From JAAYAY01 sp963674575 (lineage in GTDB: Bacteria; Planctomycetota; Planctomycetia; Pirellulales; Thermoguttaceae), in contig CAXXQT010000009.1 in the NCBI GenBank assembly GCA_963674575.2, positions 1,488,001 to 1,552,000 of the forward strand: a stretch of 64,000 nucleotides of DNA, written 5' to 3'. Of the stretch, positions 26,016-35,362 are shown piece after piece (positions within the stretch are counted from its first letter, which is position 1; each line of letters starts with the position of its first letter). The notes below the pieces were generated by a model. The model was given only the letters and a program-made list of their open reading frames with translations, was not told where the DNA came from and did no database searches. The position numbers and the translations under genes were made by a program.

Positions 26016-29000
26016 ATGAGCGAGTCTTTCTTCGCACGCCGCAGTTTCCTCATCGTCGTAGTCGCCGTTTTCTGCCTGCCTCTGATCTGGGCCGGAACGC
26101 GCCGCACGTTGATGAGCAACAACAACAACATCAAGGACTGGTTGCCTTCCGGTTTCGAGGAAACGCTCCAGCACACCTGGTTCCAGGAGCATTTCCCCCA
26201 CGAGCAATTCGTGCTCGTGAGTTGGCGTGGCCGCAATGCCAACGACCCCGGCTGCACCCTGGATGACCAGCGCCTGGAGATGCTCGCCAAGAAGTTGGTC
26301 CCCGAGCCGGTGGAAAACACAACTCCACCGATCCTGGAAGCCGAGATCGTCTCACACGACGAGCTCGTAGCGGACGCCAAACATCCCGAGATTCGCCCGA
26401 CGGCCAAGTCTTCCGAAACGGCGTCCGGCGAGAAGAAGGAAGAGACCGACCCGGTCCTGTTCAAGAGCGTGCTCACGGGACCTCGGATCGTCGCGGAGAT
26501 GCAAGAGCGGTATCCCGACCTGTCCGAGGCGGAGATTATGCATCGCCTCGAGGGTTCGTTGATCGGCAAGGACCACTACAAGACGTGCCTGATAGTGACG
26601 CTGACGGATGCGGCGAAAGGCAAGAAGCTCCGTCCGACACTGTGGAAAATCCGCGAACTGGCGGAAGAGTGCGGAATTCGCGCCACCAGCAGCAACCAGG
26701 AAGAAAACGATATTCGGCTCGGCGGCCCGCCCGTCGACAATGTGGCCATCGACATCGAAGGAGAACGAACCCTGTTCCGACTGGCCGGTCTTTCGGCCAT
26801 CGTCGGCCTGGGAATCTCCCTGATCTGCCTGCGGAGCCTGCGGCTTACCGCCTTCGTGTTCTGGATCGCCCTGCTGGCGGCAGGCACGGGCCTGGCCCTG
26901 GTCTATTTCACGGGCGGTACGTGCGACGCGATCCTGCTCTCGATGCCGTCCCTGGTCTATGTGCTGGCCCTGTCGGGCGGCATCCACATCATCAACTACT
27001 ACCACGACGCGATCCGGGAAGGTTGCCCGCTGGACAAGGCCCCCGACGTCGCTATCAGCCACGGCTGGTTTCCCTGCACCATGGCCGCTTTGACCACGGC
27101 CTTGGGCCTTGGCTCGTTGATCGTGAGCCACGTGATCCCGATCAGCAAGTTCGGGCTCTACTCGGCCCTCGGCGTGGTGGCCACCCTGGCCCTGATCTTC
27201 CTTTACTTGCCGGCCCTGCTGTTCTACTATCCGTCGCGCAAATTCGCCGCCGAATGCAAAACTACCAAGAACGTCGAAGAAACCGAAACGATCCTTCATC
27301 GAGCCTGGCAGAAGATCGGCGGCTTCGTGGTCAACCACAACGTGGCCGTCTCGCTGGGATGCGTGGTCGTCATGGTGTTCTTCGTCTTCGGACTGGTCAA
27401 GCCGGACGGCACGCCGCGCGTGAAAACTTCTATCAAGCTGATGAAGCTCTTCTCGCCGGGCGCCGAGATCATCAACCACTACACGTGGCTGGAAGATCAC
27501 CTTGGCCCCCTCGTGCCGATGGAAGTGCTGGTCATGTTCGACAACGAGAAGTGCGATCTGAACATGCTCAATCGGATGCGGCACGTCGAAAAGATCGAGG
27601 ACCTGATCGAAACGGACTCGCGGCTTGTAGCGGACGTTGGCGGGGCCCTTTCGGCCGCCACGTTCGCCCCCGATCTGGCCAGAAAACGTCGGGGAGGTCT
27701 CCTTGGCCGGCGATTCAGCGACGCCAACGACAGTGGATTGCAGGGGCGACTCGAAGCGCACCGTCCCGAATTCCGCGACTACCTCACCGTCGACACGGAG
27801 CGCACCACCACCGACAATCCCAATCTCTGGCACCTGAAAATCCCTGAAAAGATCGCCGCCGCGCTCAAGGCCGCCGGGATTCGCGACCTCGAGCAGATCG
27901 AGAAGAAGGGGGACCTGACCGCGATCGAGGGAATCGGTCCGGAAGAGGCCGCCAAGGTGGAAACCCAGATCGCAGCCTGGCGGGCCGTGCGAAACCCGTC
28001 GATCGACGAACTGGCGAGCCCCGACCTGCAGCGTCTCGGCATCGCCCCGGAAATCGCCCGCTCGCTTCAGGGAGCGGACCTCTTCACGCTCAACGACATC
28101 GAACAGTTCGAGGCCCAAGGCGGCAAGCTGACGGAGCTGAACGGAATCGAATTGAAGGAATTCCGAAAGATCCAGGCTGCCTGCAACGACTGGAAGGCCG
28201 CTCACCAGGCCTTCAAGCATCCAGGCCTCGATCAGCGGTTTGTCGACGCCCTCAAGGCCAAGGGAATCCGCGACCTGAAAACGCTGGAATCCCGAGGTAT
28301 CCATAACCCCATGAGCGCCGGAGCCCAGCGCCGCCTGGCCATGATCGACGGAGTCGGCAAGTACGGCGCTGAGCAGATCGCTGCGGTGATCGAGGACTGG
28401 CGCAACGCCCACGGCGTCGAACTCTGGCGAATCAGCGCCCGGGTTTGGGCCCTGAGCGACATGGACTACGCCCATTTCGTCGAAGACCTCCGCAACGTGG
28501 TCGATCCGGAAGTCGACAAGTTCCGCGCCGAGGGAGTAGCCGGCCTCGAAACGCGGTACACCGGCGTGGTTCCCTTGGTCTACAAGACCCAGCACGAACT
28601 GATGCGCGGCCTGGTGAACAGCCTCTTCTCGGCCTTTGCCCTGATTGCGATTGTCATGATCTTCGTCCTGCGAAGCCCCTCGGCGGGTATGCTGGCGATG
28701 ATTCCCAACGTCTTCCCCGTGATCTGCATCTTCGGCTTCATGGGCTGGACGGGGAAACTCGTCGACATCGGCGCCATGATGACGGCAAGCGTCGCCCTCG
28801 GCGTCGCCGTGGACGACACGATGCATTACCTGTCCTGGTTCCGCCACGGGCTCGACGAAGGCCACGACCGCAAGGGCGCCGCCATGGTCGCCTACCAGCG
28901 TTGCGCCACGGCGATGACCCAGACGACCCTGATCGGCGGCCTGGGGCTGGCCGTGTTCGCCTTCAGCACCTTCACGCCGACCCAGCGGTTCGGCATGTTG

Positions 29001-29234
29001 ATGCTCGTGCTGCTCTTCGCCGCCCTGTTCGGCGACCTGATCTTCCTGCCCTCCATGCTCACCGGCCCCCTCGGCAAGTTCTTCGACCGGGGCAGCCGGC
29101 GCAAGAAGCGGCCTGCCTCCCTGGATACCCCGGCAGTCGACGAGGACTCCGGCGATCGCCTGGTCGTTCCCATGGATCACAGCAACACGAGCAATCGCCG
29201 CGACCGCAACCACCGCCCGCACAAGGCTTCGTAG
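26016..29234 (+). CDS. MMPL/RND exporter with a helix-hairpin-helix-like insertion
   Basis: A 1072-residue inner-membrane exporter, starting at the ATG at 26016. The RND plan is intact: N-terminal helix (about 8-28), first periplasmic domain, helix bundle (about 250-405), a helix near 445-465, second periplasmic domain and final bundle (about 860-1020), with LGGPPVDNVAIDIEG and ALGVAVDDTMHYL matching the paralogue at 3946-6183. Within the second periplasmic domain, residues about 605-800 are extra: repeated helical units such as AAALKAAGIRDLEQIE, LTAIEGIGPEEAAKVE and LAMIDGVGKYGAEQI resemble helix-hairpin-helix modules. The region on both sides aligns directly with the paralogue (ELWRISARVWALSDMDYAHF). 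The first loop also has extra charged sequence. Substrate unknown. Confidence 0.8.
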   Translation: MSESFFARRSFLIVVVAVFCLPLIWAGTRRTLMSNNNNIKDWLPSGFEETLQHTWFQEHFPHEQFVLVSWRGRNANDPGCTLDDQRLEMLAKKLVPEPVENTTPPILEAEIVSHDELVADAKHPEIRPTAKSSETASGEKKEETDPVLFKSVLTGPRIVAEMQERYPDLSEAEIMHRLEGSLIGKDHYKTCLIVTLTDAAKGKKLRPTLWKIRELAEECGIRATSSNQEENDIRLGGPPVDNVAIDIEGERTLFRLAGLSAIVGLGISLICLRSLRLTAFVFWIALLAAGTGLALVYFTGGTCDAILLSMPSLVYVLALSGGIHIINYYHDAIREGCPLDKAPDVAISHGWFPCTMAALTTALGLGSLIVSHVIPISKFGLYSALGVVATLALIFLYLPALLFYYPSRKFAAECKTTKNVEETETILHRAWQKIGGFVVNHNVAVSLGCVVVMVFFVFGLVKPDGTPRVKTSIKLMKLFSPGAEIINHYTWLEDHLGPLVPMEVLVMFDNEKCDLNMLNRMRHVEKIEDLIETDSRLVADVGGALSAATFAPDLARKRRGGLLGRRFSDANDSGLQGRLEAHRPEFRDYLTVDTERTTTDNPNLWHLKIPEKIAAALKAAGIRDLEQIEKKGDLTAIEGIGPEEAAKVETQIAAWRAVRNPSIDELASPDLQRLGIAPEIARSLQGADLFTLNDIEQFEAQGGKLTELNGIELKEFRKIQAACNDWKAAHQAFKHPGLDQRFVDALKAKGIRDLKTLESRGIHNPMSAGAQRRLAMIDGVGKYGAEQIAAVIEDWRNAHGVELWRISARVWALSDMDYAHFVEDLRNVVDPEVDKFRAEGVAGLETRYTGVVPLVYKTQHELMRGLVNSLFSAFALIAIVMIFVLRSPSAGMLAMIPNVFPVICIFGFMGWTGKLVDIGAMMTASVALGVAVDDTMHYLSWFRHGLDEGHDRKGAAMVAYQRCATAMTQTTLIGGLGLAVFAFSTFTPTQRFGMLMLVLLFAALFGDLIFLPSMLTGPLGKFFDRGSRRKKRPASLDTPAVDEDSGDRLVVPMDHSNTSNRRDRNHRPHKAS

Positions 29235-29285
29235 ACGGCGGAGAGCAAAGGCAGAGGCCCTTCGTTGACTCGGGGCCCCGTGTGG

Positions 29286-32200
29286 CTATTCTGGTTCTTC
29301 CGTCGAAGGCGCCGATTTCCACACGCAAATCGAGTTGTCGATGCATGGCGTGGCTAGATAGGTTCCGTCGGAACTGAAATGCACCGCTCCGCCCAGCACG
29401 TCCGGATTCTCCCGCAGGAGGAGCAGTCGCTGGCGTTGCCCACAGTCCCAGAGTTCCACGGCCTTGCCCCCCATGGCCGTGGCGAATCGCGAGCCGTCGG
29501 GGTGAATGGCCACGCCGGAAAGTCGGCGGCCTTCCTGTACCAGCAAATCCCACACCGGCAAGCCGGTGGCAAGGTCCCAGAAGTGGACCGAGCCGTCCTT
29601 GTACGCTGCTGCAATGCCCTTTCCGCCAGGATCGAAGGCCACGCGCATAGCTGTGGCCGGATGCGTTAGTGTCCATTTCAATTGCATTGTCGCCGCGTCG
29701 AACACGCGGATCCTCCGAAACCGCGATGCGACAGCCAGCCACCGACCGCAAGGGCTCACCGTAAGGCGACCAATGGGACGGCACTTCGTATCGAAAGACC
29801 GCCGAAATTCCCCCGTTTTCGCATCCGAGATTCTCAGATAGCCCCGTTCGTACACCGACAGGATCGATCCGCCGTCGGGGGCGTAGGCCAGGCCCGTCAC
29901 GCATTCGGTGTCGTTCTGAAACTCCAGACGCTGCCGGCCGCTGCGGACATCCCAGGTTCGAATCCATCCGCTCTCGCTGCCGGCCGCGACCGTCGCGCCG
30001 TCGGGGCTGGAGCAAACGCAACGGAACCGCTCGTCGAAGGGTCCGAAGACATGCAGTTCCCGGCCGGCGACAACATCCCAGATTCGCACCGTCCCGTCCC
30101 AGCTTGCCGAAGCCAGGAGCGTCGTTGCCGGTATGAAAGACAAATCGGTCACGCGGTCGTCGTGGCCTTGTAGAATCCCGGTCCCCTGCTCAGTGATTGT
30201 GTTGTGAACGTAGACCGTGTTGGCGCTCGTTGCCAAGGCAATCTTCTCGCCCTTTGGTCCGAAAGCGACCTCCCACGCCTGCGCGCTGTGCCCACACAGC
30301 GTGTGCTTGCATCGCCCACTCATCGTGTCATATACGGCCACCGAGTTGTCCCAACAATTCAACGCAATCGACTTGCCGTCGGGGCTGAAGGTCACACAGG
30401 GCCGCGTAGCCGCCGGCGTGACGGGAAACTGCATGACCATCTCCCGAGAGGCCACGTCCCAAAGTCTCAACGAGTCGCGAGCCGATGCCGCCGCCAGGCG
30501 GGCGCCGTCGGGGCTGAAGGCAATTCCCGCCACTTGGTCGAAGGCCGGCAGATCGCCGAGGCACTGCCCGGTCTCGAGGTTCCACAGACTCAACCTGGCT
30601 GTCAGTCCGCGTCGTCCGGACGCTAGGGCGATGTGCTTGTCGTCCGGGCTGACTGCCAGGTTCCGCACATTCTTCATGTCATGAAGAATTTGGAACAATT
30701 CTTCTTCTGTTTCCAGATCCCACACGCGAACCGACATGTCCTTGCTCGCCGTAACCAGCCGGCGCCCGTCCGAGAGGAACTGCGCGCCTTCGATTTTGTC
30801 GGTATGCCCCTCAAAGATCCTCGCTGCTTTCCGGCCCGCCACGTCCCACAAGATGACCGTCTTGTCGTTTCCACCGGTCAGCAGCCAACGGCCGTCGCTG
30901 CTGAAAGTTACGCAGGTGATGTGACTGATGTGACCGGCAAGGAAGGCGATGCTCTCGCCGGTCGCCCCATCCCAGAGCTTGAGCCTCCAGTCGGGCCCGC
31001 CTCCAGTGGCAATCAGCTTGCCGTCGGGGCTGAAGGCCACCGGCGCCCCGGCGTCCGAAAGGGTGAACATCGCCGAATCCGGCAATCCGCTGAGATAACC
31101 CCATTCCCAACCTCGGCGGTTGGCGGGACAATCGGCAAGGAACTGCTTCATCTGCGGCACGTCGTTGTTTTGCCATGCCCGATCGGCCGAAAGCACGCGG
31201 TGAAAATAGAGATTCGTCTCGGCTCTCTCCAGCGACCGCCCCATTTGCTCGTGACTCACCGCACCGACCACGATGATCGCCACCAAGAGCGTGAGGCTCA
31301 ACAGGGTCAAGGCCGCGATGGCCGGGCGACGACGAGCCCACCGAGCCAGCCGCGCCGGCGGCATCAGCGGCCGGGCCGCCACCGCCTCGCCGCCCAGGCG
31401 CCGGGCGAGATCCGCAGCCAAATCCGCCGCGGTGGCGTAGCGATCTTCCCTGGCATGATTTAAACACTTCAGGCAGATCGCCTCCAGGTCGCGAGGAACG
31501 GTGCGGTTCAGGCGTCGAGGCCGAATCGGCCGCTGCGTTTCCGCCGTGTTCGCGGCCTTTTCGTTCTTGCCCTGCCTCGGGCGACGCCCCGTGATCATCT
31601 CGTACAAAATGACGCCCAGCGAGTAGATGTCGGAACGAGCGTCGACTTCGCGGGTGTGCCCCGCAGCCTGTTCGGGCGCCATGTAGCTCACGGTGCCCAC
31701 CAATTGGCCGGCGGGGGAATCTCGGTCCTCCGTCTTTGCCAGCCCGAAGTCGGCCACATAGGCGGCGCCGGCCTGGTCGAGGAGAATGTTGGCCGGCTTG
31801 AGATCACGATGCACGATTCCCAGTTCGTGGGCATGGTGCAGGGCTTCGGCCACGCGGAGGCAGATCTCCGCGGCGCGGCGGTGCGACGGTCGCTCGCCCT
31901 TGAGCTGCTCGTACAGGCTGCTGCCGGCAATGTACTCGCTGGCAATATAGGCCGTGCCCGATTCCATCCCCGCATCGTAGACCAGAACCACCCCGGCGTG
32001 TTTAAGCCGCGCCACGTTGCGAGCCTCTTCCATCAGCAGCAATGCATCCTGGGGACGAAGCCGGCCCGCTCGCGGGATCTTCAGCGCCACCAGTCGCTTG
32101 AGCACCCGGTCGTGGGCCTTCCAAACCGTGCCGAAACCGCCCTTGCCCAATTCCTCCAGAAGCTCGAATCGTCCGAACCTGACGCCGACCTCAAGGGCCT

Positions 32201-32594
32201 GGGATTCTCCGAGCCCCGGCTCGCTCCCTTCGCCGCACTCGCGACAGAACTGCAGCGATTCGGTGGGGGTTGGCAATCCGGAGGACGGCTCGGCTTGTGT
32301 GCTCCGGGGGTCGCCCGTGTCGTCGGCCAGTTCGAAGGCGGCCCGGATGCCGTCTTCGTACTGGGCGAACCGGGCCTCGTAGTCTGCCGGGCATGGCTCC
32401 TCACCCCGCTCCCGCCGAAGCTGCAGTTCCACCGCCACCAACTCCGGGAAAAGAGCCGCCCGGCGATCTTCCGTAGCTTTGGCCAGATAATCCTCCAGCT
32501 TCGCAGACTGCCCGACACGCCAGGCAGCCTCAAACTCGTCGGCAATACGATCGATCAATTTTTCGATCGGGAGATTGTTCGAGGAATCGTACAT
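29286..32594 (-). CDS. Membrane Ser/Thr protein kinase with C-terminal WD40 propellers
   Basis: A 1102-residue Hanks-type kinase. The N-terminal 130 residues are a helical region often seen before planctomycete kinases. The kinase domain (about 142-405) is complete: GKGGFG (150-155), ALK Lys (172), HRDLKPAN (263-270), DFG (283-285) and APEQ. A transmembrane helix lies at about 425-447 (ALTLLSLTLLVAIIVVGAV), which places the kinase in the cytoplasm and about 600 residues of WD40 repeats outside. At least twelve blade signatures (KLWDGATGES, ILWDVAGRK, VRVWDLETEEE, VRIWDVVAGRE, VHFWDLATG) suggest two propellers. The ECF sigma factor lies 138 bp upstream on the same strand, a pairing well known in planctomycetes. 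Confidence 0.9.
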   Translation of the reverse strand: MYDSSNNLPIEKLIDRIADEFEAAWRVGQSAKLEDYLAKATEDRRAALFPELVAVELQLRRERGEEPCPADYEARFAQYEDGIRAAFELADDTGDPRSTQAEPSSGLPTPTESLQFCRECGEGSEPGLGESQALEVGVRFGRFELLEELGKGGFGTVWKAHDRVLKRLVALKIPRAGRLRPQDALLLMEEARNVARLKHAGVVLVYDAGMESGTAYIASEYIAGSSLYEQLKGERPSHRRAAEICLRVAEALHHAHELGIVHRDLKPANILLDQAGAAYVADFGLAKTEDRDSPAGQLVGTVSYMAPEQAAGHTREVDARSDIYSLGVILYEMITGRRPRQGKNEKAANTAETQRPIRPRRLNRTVPRDLEAICLKCLNHAREDRYATAADLAADLARRLGGEAVAARPLMPPARLARWARRRPAIAALTLLSLTLLVAIIVVGAVSHEQMGRSLERAETNLYFHRVLSADRAWQNNDVPQMKQFLADCPANRRGWEWGYLSGLPDSAMFTLSDAGAPVAFSPDGKLIATGGGPDWRLKLWDGATGESIAFLAGHISHITCVTFSSDGRWLLTGGNDKTVILWDVAGRKAARIFEGHTDKIEGAQFLSDGRRLVTASKDMSVRVWDLETEEELFQILHDMKNVRNLAVSPDDKHIALASGRRGLTARLSLWNLETGQCLGDLPAFDQVAGIAFSPDGARLAAASARDSLRLWDVASREMVMQFPVTPAATRPCVTFSPDGKSIALNCWDNSVAVYDTMSGRCKHTLCGHSAQAWEVAFGPKGEKIALATSANTVYVHNTITEQGTGILQGHDDRVTDLSFIPATTLLASASWDGTVRIWDVVAGRELHVFGPFDERFRCVCSSPDGATVAAGSESGWIRTWDVRSGRQRLEFQNDTECVTGLAYAPDGGSILSVYERGYLRISDAKTGEFRRSFDTKCRPIGRLTVSPCGRWLAVASRFRRIRVFDAATMQLKWTLTHPATAMRVAFDPGGKGIAAAYKDGSVHFWDLATGLPVWDLLVQEGRRLSGVAIHPDGSRFATAMGGKAVELWDCGQRQRLLLLRENPDVLGGAVHFSSDGTYLATPCIDNSICVWKSAPSTEEPE

Positions 32595-32719
32595 CTACAA
32601 GCGGTGGGCAAGGGGCAACCGATGGCGCAGCGTGAAAAGGAACCTCTCTCTAATTAATTACTCGCAATTCGTCCGCTAAGTGTGACAATGGAGCTGCGAG
32701 CAGTGAGATTTCGGCAAAC

Positions 32720-32738
32720 CATAGCTCATAGCTCATAC
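32720..32738 (-). repeat. Short heptad repeat at the ECF sigma factor stop codon
   Basis: On the minus strand the sequence reads TATGAGC, TATGAGC, TATGG, and the TGA of the first unit is the sigma factor's stop codon (32733-32735). The unit TGAGCTA differs by one base from the TGAGCCA unit that starts at the MMPL exporter's stop (6181-6271). Confidence 0.7.
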
Positions 32739-33371
32739 ACTCTCCCCAGGCTCCTGCCCCGTCTCCTCAGCTCGCCAGATCTCTCGAATCAGCAAGAGTT
32801 TGCGTTGTATGGTCCGCCGCACGTAGCCGAGGCGTTGGGCTATCTCTTCGTGGTTGTAGCCTTCCAGCTTGAGCGCGGCGATTTCCCTGAGTTGGGGATC
32901 TTCCAACCGGTCGAGCAATCGTTGGCACAGGTCCGCTACTTCGGCGGCCACTTCGGGCCCCGGTTCCCGACCCACGATCTGCTCGATCGCCCGGCACTGG
33001 CCGTCCCCCTCGCCGCACTGGCCGATGGCGGACTCGCCCACTTCACAGCCCGCGCCCCGCTTCAGGCAGGCCTGCTGCCGGTACACGTCGGCCACGCGGC
33101 GGTTGGTGAGCATAAGAAGCACCTGCCAGAGATCGTAACGATTGGCAAGCCGAGGAAACGAGCCCCGGTGGATTTGCTGGAAGAAGTTGGCCAGCGCCGT
33201 GTGGGCCACGTCCTCCTCGTCGGCCCTCCGCCGGGCAACACCGTCCATCTTCTTTCGGGCCTGGTCGGCAAGCTGCCGGAGATAACGCTCGTACAAGCGC
33301 TGAGCGGCCTCCTGGTCGTCAGTCCGACGAACTTGCTCGATCCACTCGCTTACGGAGGCCAATTCCTCCAT
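32733..33371 (-). CDS. Planctomycete-type ECF RNA polymerase sigma factor
   Basis: A 212-residue sigma factor. Residues about 10-95 form region 2 (AQRLYERYLRQLADQARKK, DEEDVAHTALANFFQQI, LWQVLLMLTNRRVADVYRQQ), the core-binding and -10 recognition helices. Residues about 140-195 form region 4 with the helix-turn-helix HEEIAQRLGYVRRTIQRKL. The pattern fits the ECF group of PF07638, whose members usually sit next to Ser/Thr kinases and are thought to be controlled by phosphorylation instead of an anti-sigma factor; no anti-sigma gene is seen here. Its kinase partner starts 138 bp downstream. The stop codon overlaps a two-unit heptad repeat. Confidence 0.85.
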   Translation of the reverse strand: MEELASVSEWIEQVRRTDDQEAAQRLYERYLRQLADQARKKMDGVARRRADEEDVAHTALANFFQQIHRGSFPRLANRYDLWQVLLMLTNRRVADVYRQQACLKRGAGCEVGESAIGQCGEGDGQCRAIEQIVGREPGPEVAAEVADLCQRLLDRLEDPQLREIAALKLEGYNHEEIAQRLGYVRRTIQRKLLLIREIWRAEETGQEPGESV

Positions 33372-33722
33372 CTGCGATTACTCCTTGCGAGGGGCGATAC
33401 GTCAGAAAACGCCCCCGGCGAGGGACTGACTATCTGCCATGCTACTCCTTCATATTACCTCGGCACGCGGGGGGGAACAAGCAAGGGTTATTTATGTCTG
33501 TCCGGCCAGTTTTAAACTCCCTCATTAATAAAAAATGGAAATGCGTGTCACACCCACGACTCGGTTCGCGAGTTATTTCCTAGGCAAGCCGTTCGCCGCG
33601 GGAGGAGCAGGTTTCCCCCAAGACCTCATGTCTTCGGGGAAACCCGCGGCGAACGACCGTATCAACCACGTACAGAATCGGTTACCGGGCACCAAACGTC
33701 CCCCCTCGGACCAGGCAGAACG
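33372..33722. other. Intergenic region upstream of the sigma factor
   Basis: 351 bp between the divergent sigma factor and the small hypothetical gene. An AT-rich stretch at about 33510-33535 is the likeliest site of the sigma factor promoter, but no boxes are convincing. The only firm structure is the large hairpin at 33590-33655. Confidence 0.5.
33590..33655. repeat. Long two-tier hairpin
   Basis: Outer arms CGTTCGCCGCGGG (33590-33602) and CCCGCGGCGAACG (33643-33655) are perfect 13-bp complements. Inside, GTTTCCCC (33611-33618) pairs with GGGGAAAC (33636-33643) and AAGAC (33620-33624) with GTCTT (33630-33634), leaving loop CTCAT. No T-run follows, so it looks more like a REP-type palindrome than a terminator. 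Confidence 0.65.
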
Positions 33723-34205
33723 ATGACCCCCACCATCGAGTCAACTCGATTCGCCCAGTACTGCATCAACGTCTATTGCGTGAGCGGCCGTTGCTACCTC
33801 GTTTGCGGACCGCAAACACGCGAGGAGTCGTGCTTCACACAAGCGGTTTTCTGCGATTGTCGCCGACCACACGCCAAGATGATCCACACGCTCCAGGAGC
33901 ACCTCCGCGCGATCGAAGAGTCGGACGATTTTCAGGATTGGCGTCGGCGGGTTTCTCCCGCGTCGTGGGATTTCAACAATTCCCGCTGCCCGCTCTGCTT
34001 CGTCGCCTGTCGGCAAGCGGCCAAGGAACTTCGCGAGCTGATGGGGTCTGACTACGATCGCTTCCTTGCAGCCACACTGGAAATCACCGTGCAAAATCCG
34101 CCACCTGAGGCAAAAGACACTCCATTGGGGCCGACCGGCGTCGCAGGGCCCCCCTCATCGCCGAATGCAGTTCACCTGTCGCTGCCCAACGCGGGCTATG
34201 TATGA
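33723..34205 (+). CDS. Small Cys-rich hypothetical protein
   Basis: A 160-residue frame that I do not recognise. It has cysteines grouped as CVSGRCYLVCG, CDCRRPH and CPLCFVAC, so metal binding is possible, and a helical middle (HTLQEHLRAIEESDDFQDWRRR). The last residues (SLPNAGYV) are encoded by the start of the spacer that is duplicated before every gene of the adjacent array, so the 3' end may have been the source of that spacer or been altered by it. A real gene is plausible but not proven. Confidence 0.4.
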   Translation: MTPTIESTRFAQYCINVYCVSGRCYLVCGPQTREESCFTQAVFCDCRRPHAKMIHTLQEHLRAIEESDDFQDWRRRVSPASWDFNNSRCPLCFVACRQAAKELRELMGSDYDRFLAATLEITVQNPPPEAKDTPLGPTGVAGPPSSPNAVHLSLPNAGYV

Positions 34206-34343
34206 ACGTTTGAAAACACAACTTTGATCGATTTTCGTTATCGGAATTCGCCCGCCGGCGGCACACGGATCCTCAACATGAGTGTGACTGCGCCGTGCCG
34301 CCCGGGAACAACAACTTTGGCTATTCAACGAGGGTAGGAAGCA
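34178..34343. repeat. Array spacer copy 1
   Basis: About 165 bp running from TCGCTGCCCAACGCGGGC to the start codon of the first array gene. It is repeated before each of the five genes and includes ATGAGTGTGACTGC and AACAACTTTGGCTATTCA blocks. It ends with a purine-rich ribosome-binding site (AGGAAG). Confidence 0.8.
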
Positions 34344-35327
34344 ATGAGATTCTGGTCTGGACTGGGAGCGGTTGTGGGTTGCTTGGTGTTGGGGTCGTTT
34401 GCGTCGGCGGTGACGATCACGCAGGACGGCACGAGCATTGACATGGATTTCGTGACCATCGGAGATGCGGGGAACGATCCGGACGACGCTACGGGATACG
34501 GTGCGGTCGACTACACGTACCAAATTGGCACATACGAGGTGACGGCGGCCCAGTACACGGCGTTCCTCAACGCCGTGGCCTCTACGGACACGTACAACCT
34601 GTACAACACAAACATGGCGTCAAACTTCTACGGCTGCAAGATCCAGCGTAGTGGGTCATCGGGCAGCTACAGCTATAGTGTGAGTGATGAATATGCAAAC
34701 CGCCCGGTCAACTATGTATCGTGGTACGATGCGGCGCGATTTACCAACTGGCTCACATCCGGCGATACAGAAAGCGGTGTCTACCTGTTCGATCAGGGCG
34801 TCTTCCAAGGCAAAGCCGACAATGCGAAGTCGCAGGGAGCGACGTACTGGATCCCCACCGAGGATGAGTGGTACAAGGCGGCATACTGGAACGGTGATAC
34901 TTTTCAAGAGTATGCAACGAAGGCTGGCGAATCACTGGCTCAAGGCGATGGCAGTAGCGGCACTGGCTGGAACTACGATGTGTCCGGGGTTGGCCACGCG
35001 ATGAATCCCCCCGGCACTTGGGACGTCGGTAGCGGCAGCATAGAACTGAATGACACTTACGACATGATGGGAGATGTTTCGGAGTGGGTGGAAGACCCAT
35101 ACAGAGACGATAGCGTGACACGCGTTTTGCGAGGCGGGGCGTACTTCAACCATTCGGACTACTTGGCCTCCACCAAACGCGGTGCGGCCGACCCGCCGGA
35201 CTCGGGCTGGAGTATCGGTTTCCGCGTCGCCAGCAACTCCGTCGCGGCGGTTCCTGAGCCCGGCAGCCTCATCATTTGGGCCTGCGGCGGCTTAGGGGCG
35301 GTCGTGCTGCGAAGGCGGCGACGGTAG
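34344..35327 (+). CDS. PEP-CTERM protein with FGE/SUMF1 (C-type-lectin-like) fold, array member 1
   Basis: A 327-residue secreted protein. Signal peptide MRFWSGLGAVVGCLVLGSFASA; FGE-fold body with YQIGTYEVTAAQYTAFLNAV, PVNYVSWYDAARFTNWL, YWIPTEDEWYKAAYW and YDMMGDVSEWVED; then the variable block (35141-35216) between LRGGA and GFRVAS; then the PEP-CTERM sorting tail VPEPGSLIIWACGGLGAVVLRRRRR split as VPEPGS motif, helix and Arg cluster. The tail marks it for exosortase-type processing and surface attachment. The catalytic cysteines of true sulfatase-activating FGE (in the region after LRGG) are absent, so it is probably a binding protein. Members 1 and 3 share their central region. Confidence 0.8.
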   Translation: MRFWSGLGAVVGCLVLGSFASAVTITQDGTSIDMDFVTIGDAGNDPDDATGYGAVDYTYQIGTYEVTAAQYTAFLNAVASTDTYNLYNTNMASNFYGCKIQRSGSSGSYSYSVSDEYANRPVNYVSWYDAARFTNWLTSGDTESGVYLFDQGVFQGKADNAKSQGATYWIPTEDEWYKAAYWNGDTFQEYATKAGESLAQGDGSSGTGWNYDVSGVGHAMNPPGTWDVGSGSIELNDTYDMMGDVSEWVEDPYRDDSVTRVLRGGAYFNHSDYLASTKRGAADPPDSGWSIGFRVASNSVAAVPEPGSLIIWACGGLGAVVLRRRRR

Positions 35328-35362
35328 AGCACCGTGTTCCGTTGCCCCATGCCCTTCATCGG

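Noticed and set aside
25365..26207. A 280-codon minus-strand frame in the gap before the second exporter
   Set aside because: Low-complexity Arg/Gly-rich sequence with no domain, running over the start of the exporter; treated as non-coding.
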